Assembly (NCBI GenBank): GCA_900753975.1
Contig: CAAEBC010000017.1
Coordinates: 1 to 64,000 of the forward strand
Origin: Clostridia bacterium
Lineage (GTDB): Bacteria > Bacillota > Clostridia > TANB77 > UBA1234
Direction: 5' to 3'
DNA: 64,000 nt
How positions within the stretch are numbered: position 1 is the stretch's first letter; every line of letters starts with the position of its first letter. The notes under the pieces are model-generated. The model worked only from the letters and a program-made list of their open reading frames with translations. It was not told the DNA's origin and made no database searches. Below, piece after piece: positions 34,409 to 44,705 of this stretch. Position numbers and translations under genes: made by a program.

Positions 34409-34756
34409 CTAGTTTATCTCTAATACCTTAGTATTAAGTTTAAACAAATTAATAATCATAGGTCCAATCCATCCTGCACCAAAACACACAATAGTGCCAA
34501 TAATCCAAGGAAAAACAGCAGCTTTAGCATTACTTTTATCTACAGCAGAAGATGTCATATACATAATACCTATTTGGATAAGTTTAGCAACACAAATAGC
34601 ACCACCAAGTCCAAGTAAAATTTTAAGAATATTTCCCATAATTGCATTTACAGTACCCATTCCATTAGTTGCATATGCCATACTGTTAATGCAAATGCAA
34701 AAAGTAAAAACATTTATTAAAATAGTCATTAACTTATTAAATCTTCTATCTTTCAT
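34409..34756 (-). CDS. VirB2/TrbC-like small membrane protein (paralogue 1)
   Basis: A 115-residue protein, the first gene of the T4SS operon. It has a signal-like N-terminal helix, two membrane helices, and the loop QIGIMYMTSSAVDKSNAKAA, the most divergent of the five. RBS GGAGGGGG. It follows a strong promoter. Confidence 0.68.
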   Translation of the reverse strand: MKDRRFNKLMTILINVFTFCICINSMAYATNGMGTVNAIMGNILKILLGLGGAICVAKLIQIGIMYMTSSAVDKSNAKAAVFPWIIGTIVCFGAGWIGPMIINLFKLNTKVLEIN

Positions 34757-34795
34757 AAGACCCCCTCCAATACTTCAAGGCTTACTATTGTTATA

Positions 34796-34824
34796 ATTAT
34801 AGCATACTAATCTGCCCTATTCAA
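34796..34824 (-). promoter_or_regulatory. Promoter of the T4SS operon
   Basis: TTGAAT (34819-34824), a 17-bp spacer and TATAAT (34796-34801) on the minus strand, 40 bases before the first T4SS gene. Confidence 0.75.
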
Positions 34825-34875
34825 CAAAATTTCACAAATTTTGGAGAGAAAGGCTCGAAAAAATTACATTTCTTC

Positions 34876-34904
34876 TTGACAAACTATACTTTTCCGTTTA
34901 TACT
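34876..34904 (+). promoter_or_regulatory. Promoter of the tRNA-Met gene
   Basis: TTGACA (34876-34881), a 17-bp spacer and TATACT (34899-34904), 16 bases before the tRNA. Confidence 0.8.
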
Positions 34905-34919
34905 AAGTGAGTACGAGAT

Positions 34920-34996
34920 GGCGGAGTAGCTCAGATGGCTAGAGCGCCCGGTTCATACCCGGTAGGTCGTGAGTTCAATTCTCTCCTCCGCTACCA
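34920..34996 (+). tRNA. tRNA-Met (anticodon CAT)
   Basis: Acceptor GGCGGAG with CTCCGCT, loop TTCATAC (anticodon CAT, A37) and an encoded CCA. It resembles elongator Met rather than initiator. Two mismatches are visible: C27-U43 in the anticodon stem and U50-U64 in the T stem. A lysidine-type Ile tRNA cannot be excluded. Confidence 0.85.
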
Positions 34997-34998
34997 TC

Positions 34999-35037
34999 AA
35001 AAGCCGCTAAATGTAAATTTAGTGGCTTTGTTTTTTT
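34999..35037 (+). terminator. Terminator between tRNA-Met and tRNA-Gly
   Basis: AAGCCGCTAAAT (35001-35012) pairs with ATTTAGTGGCTT (35017-35028), followed by TGTTTTTTT. It ends 12 bases before tRNA-Gly, which has no clear promoter of its own, so that tRNA may be made only by read-through. Confidence 0.75.
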
Positions 35038-35048
35038 ATTCACATTGT

Positions 35049-35122
35049 GCGGGTATAGTTTAATGGTAGAATACGGTGCTTCCGACCCCAAGGTGCGAGT
35101 TCGATTCTCGCTACCCGCTCCA
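35049..35122 (+). tRNA. Atypical tRNA-Gly (anticodon TCC followed by G37)
   Basis: A 74-nt cloverleaf: acceptor GCGGGTA with TACCCGC, discriminator T, encoded CCA, a GCGAG/CTCGC T stem and a short D arm, all as in tRNA-Gly(TCC). The anticodon loop is CTTCCGA: TCC at 34-36 followed by G37, where bacterial tRNA-Gly normally has A37. The anticodon stem CGGTG/CCCCA has two mismatches (27-43 C-A, 30-40 U-C). Read as a quadruplet, UCCG would pair with CGGN, exactly the sequence at all four frame-change sites in this window. All five other tRNAs here have A37. It could also be a decaying pseudo-tRNA. Confidence 0.85.
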
Positions 35123-35223
35123 ATATGTTTTATAAGTTTTTAAATAATTAACATAGCACATATTTTTTGCTATATTAATCCTCTTAACTAAGATATCAAG
35201 TGATATATAATATATTTGCATAC

Positions 35224-35315
35224 GGAGTGGTGCCGAAGTGGTCATAACGGTGCTGACTCGAAATCAGTTGGTGGCATTTAGCTACGCGTGGGTTCGAATC
35301 CCACCCACTCCGCCA
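35224..35315 (+). tRNA. tRNA-Ser (anticodon CGA)
   Basis: A 92-nt class II tRNA: acceptor GGAGTGG with CCACTCC, anticodon stem CTGA/TCAG, loop CTCGAAA (anticodon CGA, A37), a long variable arm, a GTGGG/CCCAC T arm and an encoded CCA. It reads UCG. Confidence 0.95.
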
Positions 35316-35358
35316 AAAGCCCCTATATCAGTTTTATTTCTGATATAGGGGCTTTTTT
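35315..35358 (+). terminator. Bidirectional terminator after tRNA-Ser
   Basis: A 17-bp perfect stem, AAAAGCCCCTATATCAG (35315-35331) with CTGATATAGGGGCTTTT (35340-35356), and T runs on both strands. It also ends the convergent gene at 35367. Confidence 0.88.
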
Positions 35359-35366
35359 AATATTTT

Positions 35367-38300
35367 TTAATTTTGTCCGTCTATTTTTTGCACTTCTTCA
35401 GGTGATATTGGTCTTAAATATTTGTATTTTCCAAAATTATGAGAACTTTTTGTTTTTCCTTCTGACTCAATAGATGTATCATCACCTGCATTATATACTT
35501 TTCCAGTCTCTCCTGCATAAACTTCAACATGCCCATTTACAGCTAAAATGTCACCTTTTTGTACATTTGAACTATCTTCTATTACCTCAAAATATTTAAT
35601 ACCGTTAATAATTCCGTTATTTTTAGCTATTTGGACATATACTTTCGAACTCTTTTGTAAAGAGAACTCATTCATCATTGTCTCGCAACCATTAGCTTGA
35701 GCATAATAGTACAAATATGCAGTAACTGCTGTACTGCAGTCTGTTCTATAAGCATCGCCGTATTTTTTTTGCTTTGAAGGAATAATTTCATGTGGCACAT
35801 CCTTATTATATTTGAATCCGTGTGTTGCATAGTATCTTTTTACATCAAATACAGCACCTAGCCATGAATTATCATTTGGATCAGTTCTTACGAATTCTTC
35901 AAGTCCTTTTTCTTCTGTCAACAACATAAGTTTATAAACTTCAGAATTTACTCCTTCATAATTACTGCCAATATCTATTTTAGATAGTCCTTTATCATTG
36001 AGTAAATCTCTGATTGCTGTTTTCGTTCCATTTCCCATTTTACCATCAACAGTTCCAGTATAGTAACCTAATATTTTTAGTGTTTCTTGAAGTATACGAC
36101 ATTGTGTCTCATTGTTAACCAAATCAACTTTCTCTTTTCCTGAGATAATATTTTCTAAGTAATCAACTTTTTTATCGGTATATGTTTTTGTCTCATTTAG
36201 AATTTTTAGAATCATGTCCATAGACATATCCGAAACATCATATCCACTTTCGCCCATTCCATTTATCGACAAAAATGTTTTCATTGCATACTTAAAATCA
36301 GCATCGTTCTCACCATTTTGTACGCCTTGATAATATCCCAATGTGAAAAGTTTAGATTTTAATAGCAGTATTTTGTCCTCTTGTGTAGCTTCACCAGCAT
36401 TAAGTTTTCCTCTTAGTAATTCCAATTTTTGATTAGCCATTCTTATAGCAGATTCTTCTTTTGTTTCTTTACAATTCTTTATGAAAGTATAAACAGCATC
36501 CGTAATATCATTTTTGTTGCCAATGTTTAACGTTGAACCTTGATTTTTTAATAGTTCATTAATAGCTGCTTGCGTTTTCTTTCCATACTTTCCGTCTATC
36601 TCGCCAACATTATAACCTTTCTCTGCCAATATTGTTTGAATCTCTTTTATTGCGTCTTCTGATTCAACATCAAAATGTTCTACATCATTGTTTACATCTT
36701 GTAAGCCTGTATAATTAGTACTTCCACATACAATACAAATCTTTTTAGCCTTTATGTATTTATTATTTTCACTTCCGCCTATAACATCCATATATATGTG
36801 TACATCTTCGGACTTGTAGTTACAGTCATCACATATTTTTCCGTGTTTACCATTACACAAATCTACCGTTTCACCGAAATGATGTGCACCATATTTTGTT
36901 GTATCAACCTTTCCTTTTGAATTATACATATTTCTATATCCACATTTACTGCAGATAGTATAGTGTCCATAGTAGTCTTTCTTTAGGATATATTCGTGCT
37001 CACACTCTGTTGCACCGCCCATATAAACGTAACCACAAATCTGACACTCATAATATTTTCCATTCTTACCATTTACAAATTTATAAGAATGATATTTACA
37101 TACCCAACCACAAACATCACAACTATTTGTTGCACTATTAATTTGATGTTTTTCATATTTAGGACTAACTGCATTACATGTTAAACAATGCATATAGTGT
37201 CCTTTTGAATCACTACTATATCCAGCTTTTCCTGTATATATGTGTCCTTTTGCCTTAATTACTTCTCCACAATCCAAGCATTTACCGTCTTTTTCACAAG
37301 TTAAATCTATTACATTCTTGTGCTCACATTTTGGCATACTATTTTTATCTATATATCCGCAAACACATTTATATGTTGATGGATCTATTACGTGGCTTGT
37401 AACTGTTGATGAAATTTTTTGGTTACATTCAGTACATTTTTTGTAATGTCCCTTTGAATCGTAACTCCAATTAGAACTTACTGTATGAGATTTTTTAGGT
37501 ATTTCTCCAGTATCTATTAATTCATTACATTTCGAACATCTTATTTCATATTTTCCAGCAGATGCACAAGTAGCTTCTTTTGTTGTCTTTCTAGTTGATG
37601 TAGTATGCGGACATACCGATGCTGCATTTACGTATCCACATACTGTACATTTTCCGTTTGAATCATAAGTATGACTTCCAACATTCATTCTATATCCACA
37701 TACCGTGCATTTTTTATAATGCTCTCTTGAACTATGTTTCCAAGTAGATGCCTTATGCTCTTCGATAGTTGGGCTAACAGCATCACACACTTCACAATGT
37801 TTATAGTGTCCTTTACTATCACTACTGTATCCTGCACTTCCTGAATATGTATGCCCTTTCGCCTTAATTTCTTGACCACAATCTTGGCATTTACCATTCT
37901 TTAAACAAGTTAATCCAACTACATTTTGGTGTGTACATTCTGCAGTTGTTACCTTTTCAGTATATCCACATGTACCACATTTGCCATTTGAATTAAGAGT
38001 ATGTTTTGCAAATCCAGACTGATATTTACATACCGTACATTCTTGATAATGTTGATTAGAATCATGTTTCCAAGTATATGTATGTGATGACATCTTTAAT
38101 TTTTGACTACATACTGTACATAGTTTGTAATGATATGATGATTCTTTTCCCCATTCAGTAGTTTCTTTATGTCCTGATGCTGTGCCTTCTTCGTATCCAC
38201 AAACACTACATTTTTTAGGTTCGGTGCAACTTGACAAGGTAAAGCTATGTGTCATAACTGGCTTAATTTCTTCTCTTGATATTCCACATCTACTACATTT

Positions 38301-38657
38301 ATATTTTGTTGTAGTACGTGTGCATACACTAGAACTTCCTACTGTTTCTTGATTATTACTTGTTACATTCCAGTTATGTCCAAGTTTTTGACCAGAAGTA
38401 GCTCCACAGCTGGTACAAGTCTTCGGTTTCGTACATGTTGCAGCTTTATATGAATGTGCTTTTTTTGGTATTGTTACTGGTTTTATCAAAGCATTACAAC
38501 TAGCGCATCTAATTTGTGCTAATCCCGTTTCTGTACATGTGGCTTCTCTTTTAGTAATTCTTTTAGAAACAGGATGGCTACAAGCACCAAATGAAACCGA
38601 GCACAACAAAATTAAAATAATACTTACTAAACAACAAAAATGTTTAACTTTCTTCAT
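35367..38657 (-). CDS. Large secreted Cys-rich protein with peptidoglycan-binding and NlpC/P60-like domains
   Basis: A 1096-residue exported protein. A signal peptide (1-24) is followed by about twenty zinc-ribbon-like modules, each with a CxxC pair and a spacer ending in His (for example CTSCG, CSRCG, CTVCG, CSKCN) through about residue 640. Next come two or three peptidoglycan-binding repeats (GYNVGEIDGKYGKKTQAAI near 690; LGYYTGTVDGKMGNGTKTAI near 865). The C-terminus (about 930-1085) looks like an NlpC/P60-type amidase with the DCSTAVTAY cysteine and NGHVEVY histidine. It lies beside the T4SS and may open the wall for the machine, but it is transcribed separately. The start ATG at 38657 follows AAGGGGG. 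Confidence 0.75.
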   Translation of the reverse strand: MKKVKHFCCLVSIILILLCSVSFGACSHPVSKRITKREATCTETGLAQIRCASCNALIKPVTIPKKAHSYKAATCTKPKTCTSCGATSGQKLGHNWNVTSNNQETVGSSSVCTRTTTKYKCSRCGISREEIKPVMTHSFTLSSCTEPKKCSVCGYEEGTASGHKETTEWGKESSYHYKLCTVCSQKLKMSSHTYTWKHDSNQHYQECTVCKYQSGFAKHTLNSNGKCGTCGYTEKVTTAECTHQNVVGLTCLKNGKCQDCGQEIKAKGHTYSGSAGYSSDSKGHYKHCEVCDAVSPTIEEHKASTWKHSSREHYKKCTVCGYRMNVGSHTYDSNGKCTVCGYVNAASVCPHTTSTRKTTKEATCASAGKYEIRCSKCNELIDTGEIPKKSHTVSSNWSYDSKGHYKKCTECNQKISSTVTSHVIDPSTYKCVCGYIDKNSMPKCEHKNVIDLTCEKDGKCLDCGEVIKAKGHIYTGKAGYSSDSKGHYMHCLTCNAVSPKYEKHQINSATNSCDVCGWVCKYHSYKFVNGKNGKYYECQICGYVYMGGATECEHEYILKKDYYGHYTICSKCGYRNMYNSKGKVDTTKYGAHHFGETVDLCNGKHGKICDDCNYKSEDVHIYMDVIGGSENNKYIKAKKICIVCGSTNYTGLQDVNNDVEHFDVESEDAIKEIQTILAEKGYNVGEIDGKYGKKTQAAINELLKNQGSTLNIGNKNDITDAVYTFIKNCKETKEESAIRMANQKLELLRGKLNAGEATQEDKILLLKSKLFTLGYYQGVQNGENDADFKYAMKTFLSINGMGESGYDVSDMSMDMILKILNETKTYTDKKVDYLENIISGKEKVDLVNNETQCRILQETLKILGYYTGTVDGKMGNGTKTAIRDLLNDKGLSKIDIGSNYEGVNSEVYKLMLLTEEKGLEEFVRTDPNDNSWLGAVFDVKRYYATHGFKYNKDVPHEIIPSKQKKYGDAYRTDCSTAVTAYLYYYAQANGCETMMNEFSLQKSSKVYVQIAKNNGIINGIKYFEVIEDSSNVQKGDILAVNGHVEVYAGETGKVYNAGDDTSIESEGKTKSSHNFGKYKYLRPISPEEVQKIDGQN

Positions 38658-38760
38658 TTGTATCCCCCTTACAAAATAACCGCATTTACAAAGTGCCAGT
38701 TATTAATCGTATATACAATATCTTATATTATGTTGAAAAATATGTAAATCTTTTTGTACA

Positions 38761-38790
38761 AAAAATAGGAACGGAATTTTTCCGTCCCTC
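38761..38790 (-). terminator. Terminator of the SH3 protein gene
   Basis: GGAACGGA pairs with TCCGTCCC (one mismatch, 38768-38788); on the minus strand it is followed by TATTTTTTG. Confidence 0.7.
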
Positions 38791-38796
38791 TGGGTA

Positions 38797-39345
38797 TTAG
38801 TTTTCAGGAGCCAAGTATCTCATAGAAACCCAGCCCAAATATTCGGCTCTCTCTGCATTACTGCAGTATGCCCAAATGCGTCCATCTGACGTCGGAACGT
38901 ATTTCTCTACCGATACGACATCTCCTTTGTACAGAAGCCCACATATATCAGCTTGAATGTTACCTTCTTCTCGAATGTTCACCATGTTTCCAGTAACTTT
39001 CATGTATTTTCCCAGTTTAAATTGCTTACCACTAGAAAAATACAAATCTGCTACATTTGCATATCCATACCTATACTGCAAATCTTCTTCATCATGCAAT
39101 ACTTGTGCCCACACATAGTTATCGTCCGGATAAAATTCAAAAACTTCAATGTCATCTCCTTTAACGAGTGTAGCATATGCCGGTCCATCATCTGTTGCCC
39201 AAAGCCGCAATTCGGTGTCTACGTTTGCCGTCATCATTACCGCAGTTTGTACTACTTTTTCCTGTTCATAGGCTTCCGCCACCGAAACAGAAACAAAGCT
39301 GAAAACTAAAATGGTCATAAGGATTGTTGCAAGAATTTTTTTCAT
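38797..39345 (-). CDS. Secreted protein with SH3-like domains
   Basis: A 182-residue exported protein: signal peptide (1-25, ending AEA), then two SH3-like repeats (about 35-100 and 110-180, the second with GNMVNIREEG and YLGWVSMRYL). It probably binds peptidoglycan. The ATG at 39345 follows GGGAGGG; an upstream in-frame start at 39384 has no ribosome site. Codon use is richer in G+C than its neighbours and it carries one in-frame CGG read as Arg (ELRLWA). Confidence 0.75.
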   Translation of the reverse strand: MKKILATILMTILVFSFVSVSVAEAYEQEKVVQTAVMMTANVDTELRLWATDDGPAYATLVKGDDIEVFEFYPDDNYVWAQVLHDEEDLQYRYGYANVADLYFSSGKQFKLGKYMKVTGNMVNIREEGNIQADICGLLYKGDVVSVEKYVPTSDGRIWAYCSNAERAEYLGWVSMRYLAPEN

Positions 39346-39417
39346 TGAAATATCCCTCCCAAAAAAATATATTACTACACCCATATTTTACCACTTTTTA
39401 AACATTACGTCAACTTG

Positions 39418-40947
39418 CTAGTTTTTTCTTTTATTTTTTATAAGCTTTATTCCGTCATCTATAAATTCATTTTTAGTCACCCATGCCATACCAAAATAAG
39501 TTATAACACCCAAGACAACTGAAACAAAAATCAAAACAAATCTAGAAAAATCAAATTTCGATTTTAACAAATAAAGTACAATCGCCATCACACTAGCTGC
39601 ACATATTGTTTTTAGGCTTTCTATAAATGTAGTTTTATCAACAATTCCTGGACATTTTTTATTAATTCTCCACATCATAATCACAGCTGTTAATAAAGAA
39701 GTTATAGATGCTGCAAGTGGCAAACCTATATACCCAATCATGTTAACAAATATGATACTCAAAACAATATTTAAGACAATTGCTATTCCGCTAACAATCA
39801 TAGGTGTCTTTGCATCTTGCATAGCATAAAATGCTTTATTTAAAACTTCCATTATTCCGTATCCAATCATTCCTATTGCATAAAACATAAGTGTTGCAGC
39901 TGTTAGATCTGTAGAGTGTGATGTAAACTCACCTCTCTCGTATATAATTCCTATTATACTTGTACTTAAAAATCCTATACCAACTGCCATAGGAATAATA
40001 AAGAATATAGATATTTTCAAAGATTTATTTAATACTTTTACAAATTCGTCTTTTTTACTATCAGCGCTTAATTTTGAAAGCTCTGGGAATATTATATTTG
40101 AAAGTGTATATGAAAATACACCAACAACAATCAAATACAATGTATATGCATATTCAATAGCTGAAACTGCCTCTCCACCTTCTAGTCCAGATGCTAGTCT
40201 CAAATTTACAATATTATTAATTGGTTGTACCCAAGAACTAATTAAAATCGGCAAAGCAAGTTTAACTATCTTTTTTAAACCTTCATCTTTAAAATCGACT
40301 TTAAAACTATATTTAAACCTTTTTTTTATCGCCGCTGGAAGTTGCACTATTATCTGTGTTCCCCATCCTATAAGCATAGCAACAGCAGCACCTTGAACTC
40401 CAAATTTATCATTGAATACAAGCAAATATAAAATAAGTATTCCGTTTGATACAACACTTATAATCGCTGGTATGTTAAATTCATCAAGCGATTGTAAAAA
40501 GCCAACAAAAACATAAGCAACAGCCGTAAAGAAAAGTACTGGAAACAATATTCTACTAAGTTCAACAGTAAGACTCATTGTTTCAACATCTAACTCTGGT
40601 GCAATCAACTTAACTATAGGTCCTGCAAAAATAGTTCCTAAGATTGAAAGCAACAAAGAAATTATAATTATTACATTTAAGAAATTATTTGCAAACGCAA
40701 TTGCTTTTTCTTTTCCCTTCTTTTGTATATACTCATTAAAAACTGGTATAAACGTAGAAGATATTGCAGCTCCTAAAGTCAAATCCAAAAGTTGTAGTGG
40801 AATTCTAGAAGCAGTAAAAAAGGCGGTTGCCGCCGCCCCTGTACCATAGCAACTTGCAAAAACCATGTTCCTTACAAGTCCTAATATTTTCGCTAAAAAC
40901 ATAGCACTAAACATAAACGTAAACGTTTTAATTAAATTCTTTTTCAT
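39418..40947 (-). CDS. murJ: Lipid II flippase MurJ
   Basis: A 509-residue protein with about fourteen membrane helices of the MVF family, which moves lipid II across the membrane for peptidoglycan synthesis. The N-terminus KILGLVRNMVFASCYGTGAA and the central GWGTQIIVQLP match the family. The ATG at 40947 overlaps the bofA stop codon (TAATG) with AGGGGTG upstream; a GTG at 40953 is a weaker choice. Confidence 0.9.
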   Translation of the reverse strand: MKKNLIKTFTFMFSAMFLAKILGLVRNMVFASCYGTGAAATAFFTASRIPLQLLDLTLGAAISSTFIPVFNEYIQKKGKEKAIAFANNFLNVIIIISLLLSILGTIFAGPIVKLIAPELDVETMSLTVELSRILFPVLFFTAVAYVFVGFLQSLDEFNIPAIISVVSNGILILYLLVFNDKFGVQGAAVAMLIGWGTQIIVQLPAAIKKRFKYSFKVDFKDEGLKKIVKLALPILISSWVQPINNIVNLRLASGLEGGEAVSAIEYAYTLYLIVVGVFSYTLSNIIFPELSKLSADSKKDEFVKVLNKSLKISIFFIIPMAVGIGFLSTSIIGIIYERGEFTSHSTDLTAATLMFYAIGMIGYGIMEVLNKAFYAMQDAKTPMIVSGIAIVLNIVLSIIFVNMIGYIGLPLAASITSLLTAVIMMWRINKKCPGIVDKTTFIESLKTICAASVMAIVLYLLKSKFDFSRFVLIFVSVVLGVITYFGMAWVTKNEFIDDGIKLIKNKRKN

Positions 40948-41204
40948 TACCACACCCCTAGCACCAATTTCATAATAACAACAAGTAGTACACCTGGCAC
41001 TCCAAGTAATCCGATAATTCCTATAGTTATAGCATTAACAGCAAGCTTCATTCCAAGAATATTAAGCATTATAAAAAGAGCTCCACCTAGTATTACATTT
41101 ATTATTATCATCGACATTCTTTTAGCTGTTTTAAGCATTAAGTTTATTAAAACAAGGATGATAAAAATTGCAACTGCATATGCTGATATCGTCTCTATTC
41201 CCAC
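40947..41204 (-). CDS. bofA: BofA-family small membrane protein
   Basis: An 85-residue protein with two to three membrane helices. The C-terminus GIIGLLGVPGVLLVVIMKL is the BofA signature. In Bacillus BofA inhibits pro-sigma-K processing; homologues also occur in non-spore-formers. The start is GTG at 41204 after AAGGAGGG. It is coupled to murJ. No other sporulation gene is obvious in the window. Confidence 0.75.
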   Translation of the reverse strand: MGIETISAYAVAIFIILVLINLMLKTAKRMSMIIINVILGGALFIMLNILGMKLAVNAITIGIIGLLGVPGVLLVVIMKLVLGVW

Positions 41205-41288
41205 TGTTAAAGCCCTCCTTTACTTCTAATCTTTAGTACATCTTCAACTTATATTCTATCACAAACATCTAACTGTGCAATATTTTTT

Positions 41289-44109
<2,821 letters not shown>

Positions 44110-44110
44110 A

Positions 44111-44464
44111 CTATTTCTCCTTAACGTGTTCAAATGATTTTTCAAGTACTTCTCTTACATGATCATCATCTAATGAATAATAAACAATCTTCCCCTCTTT
44201 TCTAGATTTAATAAGCTTTGCAACTTTCAAAGCCTTTAGCTGATGTGAAATTGCTGAACGTGTCATATTTAAAAGATACGACAAATCCGAAACACAAAAC
44301 TCGTCTAACTGCAAAGCCATAAGAAGTTGCAATCTTGTACTATCTCCCATAACCTTAAAAAAATCTGATAAATCACTTATTTCACCATACTCTGGCATTT
44401 TCTTTCTAGCTTTATTCACCAATTCAACATTTTGTGGCTCACAGTCACATCTATTTTCTATCAT
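44111..44464 (-). CDS. ArsR/SmtB-family metal-sensing repressor (CadC-like)
   Basis: A 117-residue repressor with a winged helix-turn-helix (about 35-100). Cysteines in NRCDCE (N-terminus) and DEFCVSDL correspond to the CadC/CmtR thiol metal site for Cd(II), Pb(II) or Zn(II). ATG 44464 has GAGG eight bases upstream; a TTG two codons earlier is less likely. It is divergent from the metal-efflux ATPase, whose promoter carries two palindromes fit for this family. Confidence 0.85.
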   Translation of the reverse strand: MIENRCDCEPQNVELVNKARKKMPEYGEISDLSDFFKVMGDSTRLQLLMALQLDEFCVSDLSYLLNMTRSAISHQLKALKVAKLIKSRKEGKIVYYSLDDDHVREVLEKSFEHVKEK

Positions 44465-44527
44465 ATACAAAACCTCACTATAAAAACCTAAACTTTTGCA
44501 TAAATTATATCATATAAATTTCCACTA

Positions 44528-44580
44528 AGAAAAGGGGACGGAGGAAATTTCTCATTTTTGAGAAAAAGGGACACTCCTCT
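44528..44580. other. Hairpin-rich segment upstream of the metal-efflux operon
   Basis: AAAAGGGGACGGAGG is followed by TTTCTCATTTTTGAGAAA (hairpin) and AAAGGGACACTCCTC, an imperfect palindrome overall. It resembles short GGGGAC-type repeats of Clostridia but only one clear copy is seen here; it may terminate leaky transcription or act as a leader. Confidence 0.35.
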
Positions 44581-44624
44581 CAAAATTTAAAGAGATATTA
44601 TTTCATTTATTTTATATAAAAGTA

Positions 44625-44682
44625 TTGACAGTTGAATATGCGTTCAACTATAATTGAATTAACAGTTGAATGTTTGTTCAAC
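44625..44682 (+). promoter_or_regulatory. Promoter and two ArsR operators of the metal-efflux ATPase
   Basis: TTGACA (44625-44630), an 18-bp spacer and TATAAT (44649-44654). The operator AGTTGAATATGCGTTCAACT (44630-44649) fills the spacer; a second copy, GTTGAATGTTTGTTCAAC (44665-44682), lies just downstream. TTGAA-n6-TTCAA palindromes match ArsR/SmtB-type sites. Confidence 0.8.
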
Positions 44683-44705
44683 CATTCAAAAGGGAGGCAT
44701 AGCTT

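Noticed and set aside
15014..34756. Integrative conjugative element
   Set aside because: No integrase, relaxase, attachment repeats or cargo genes are seen, and both flanks are housekeeping genes.
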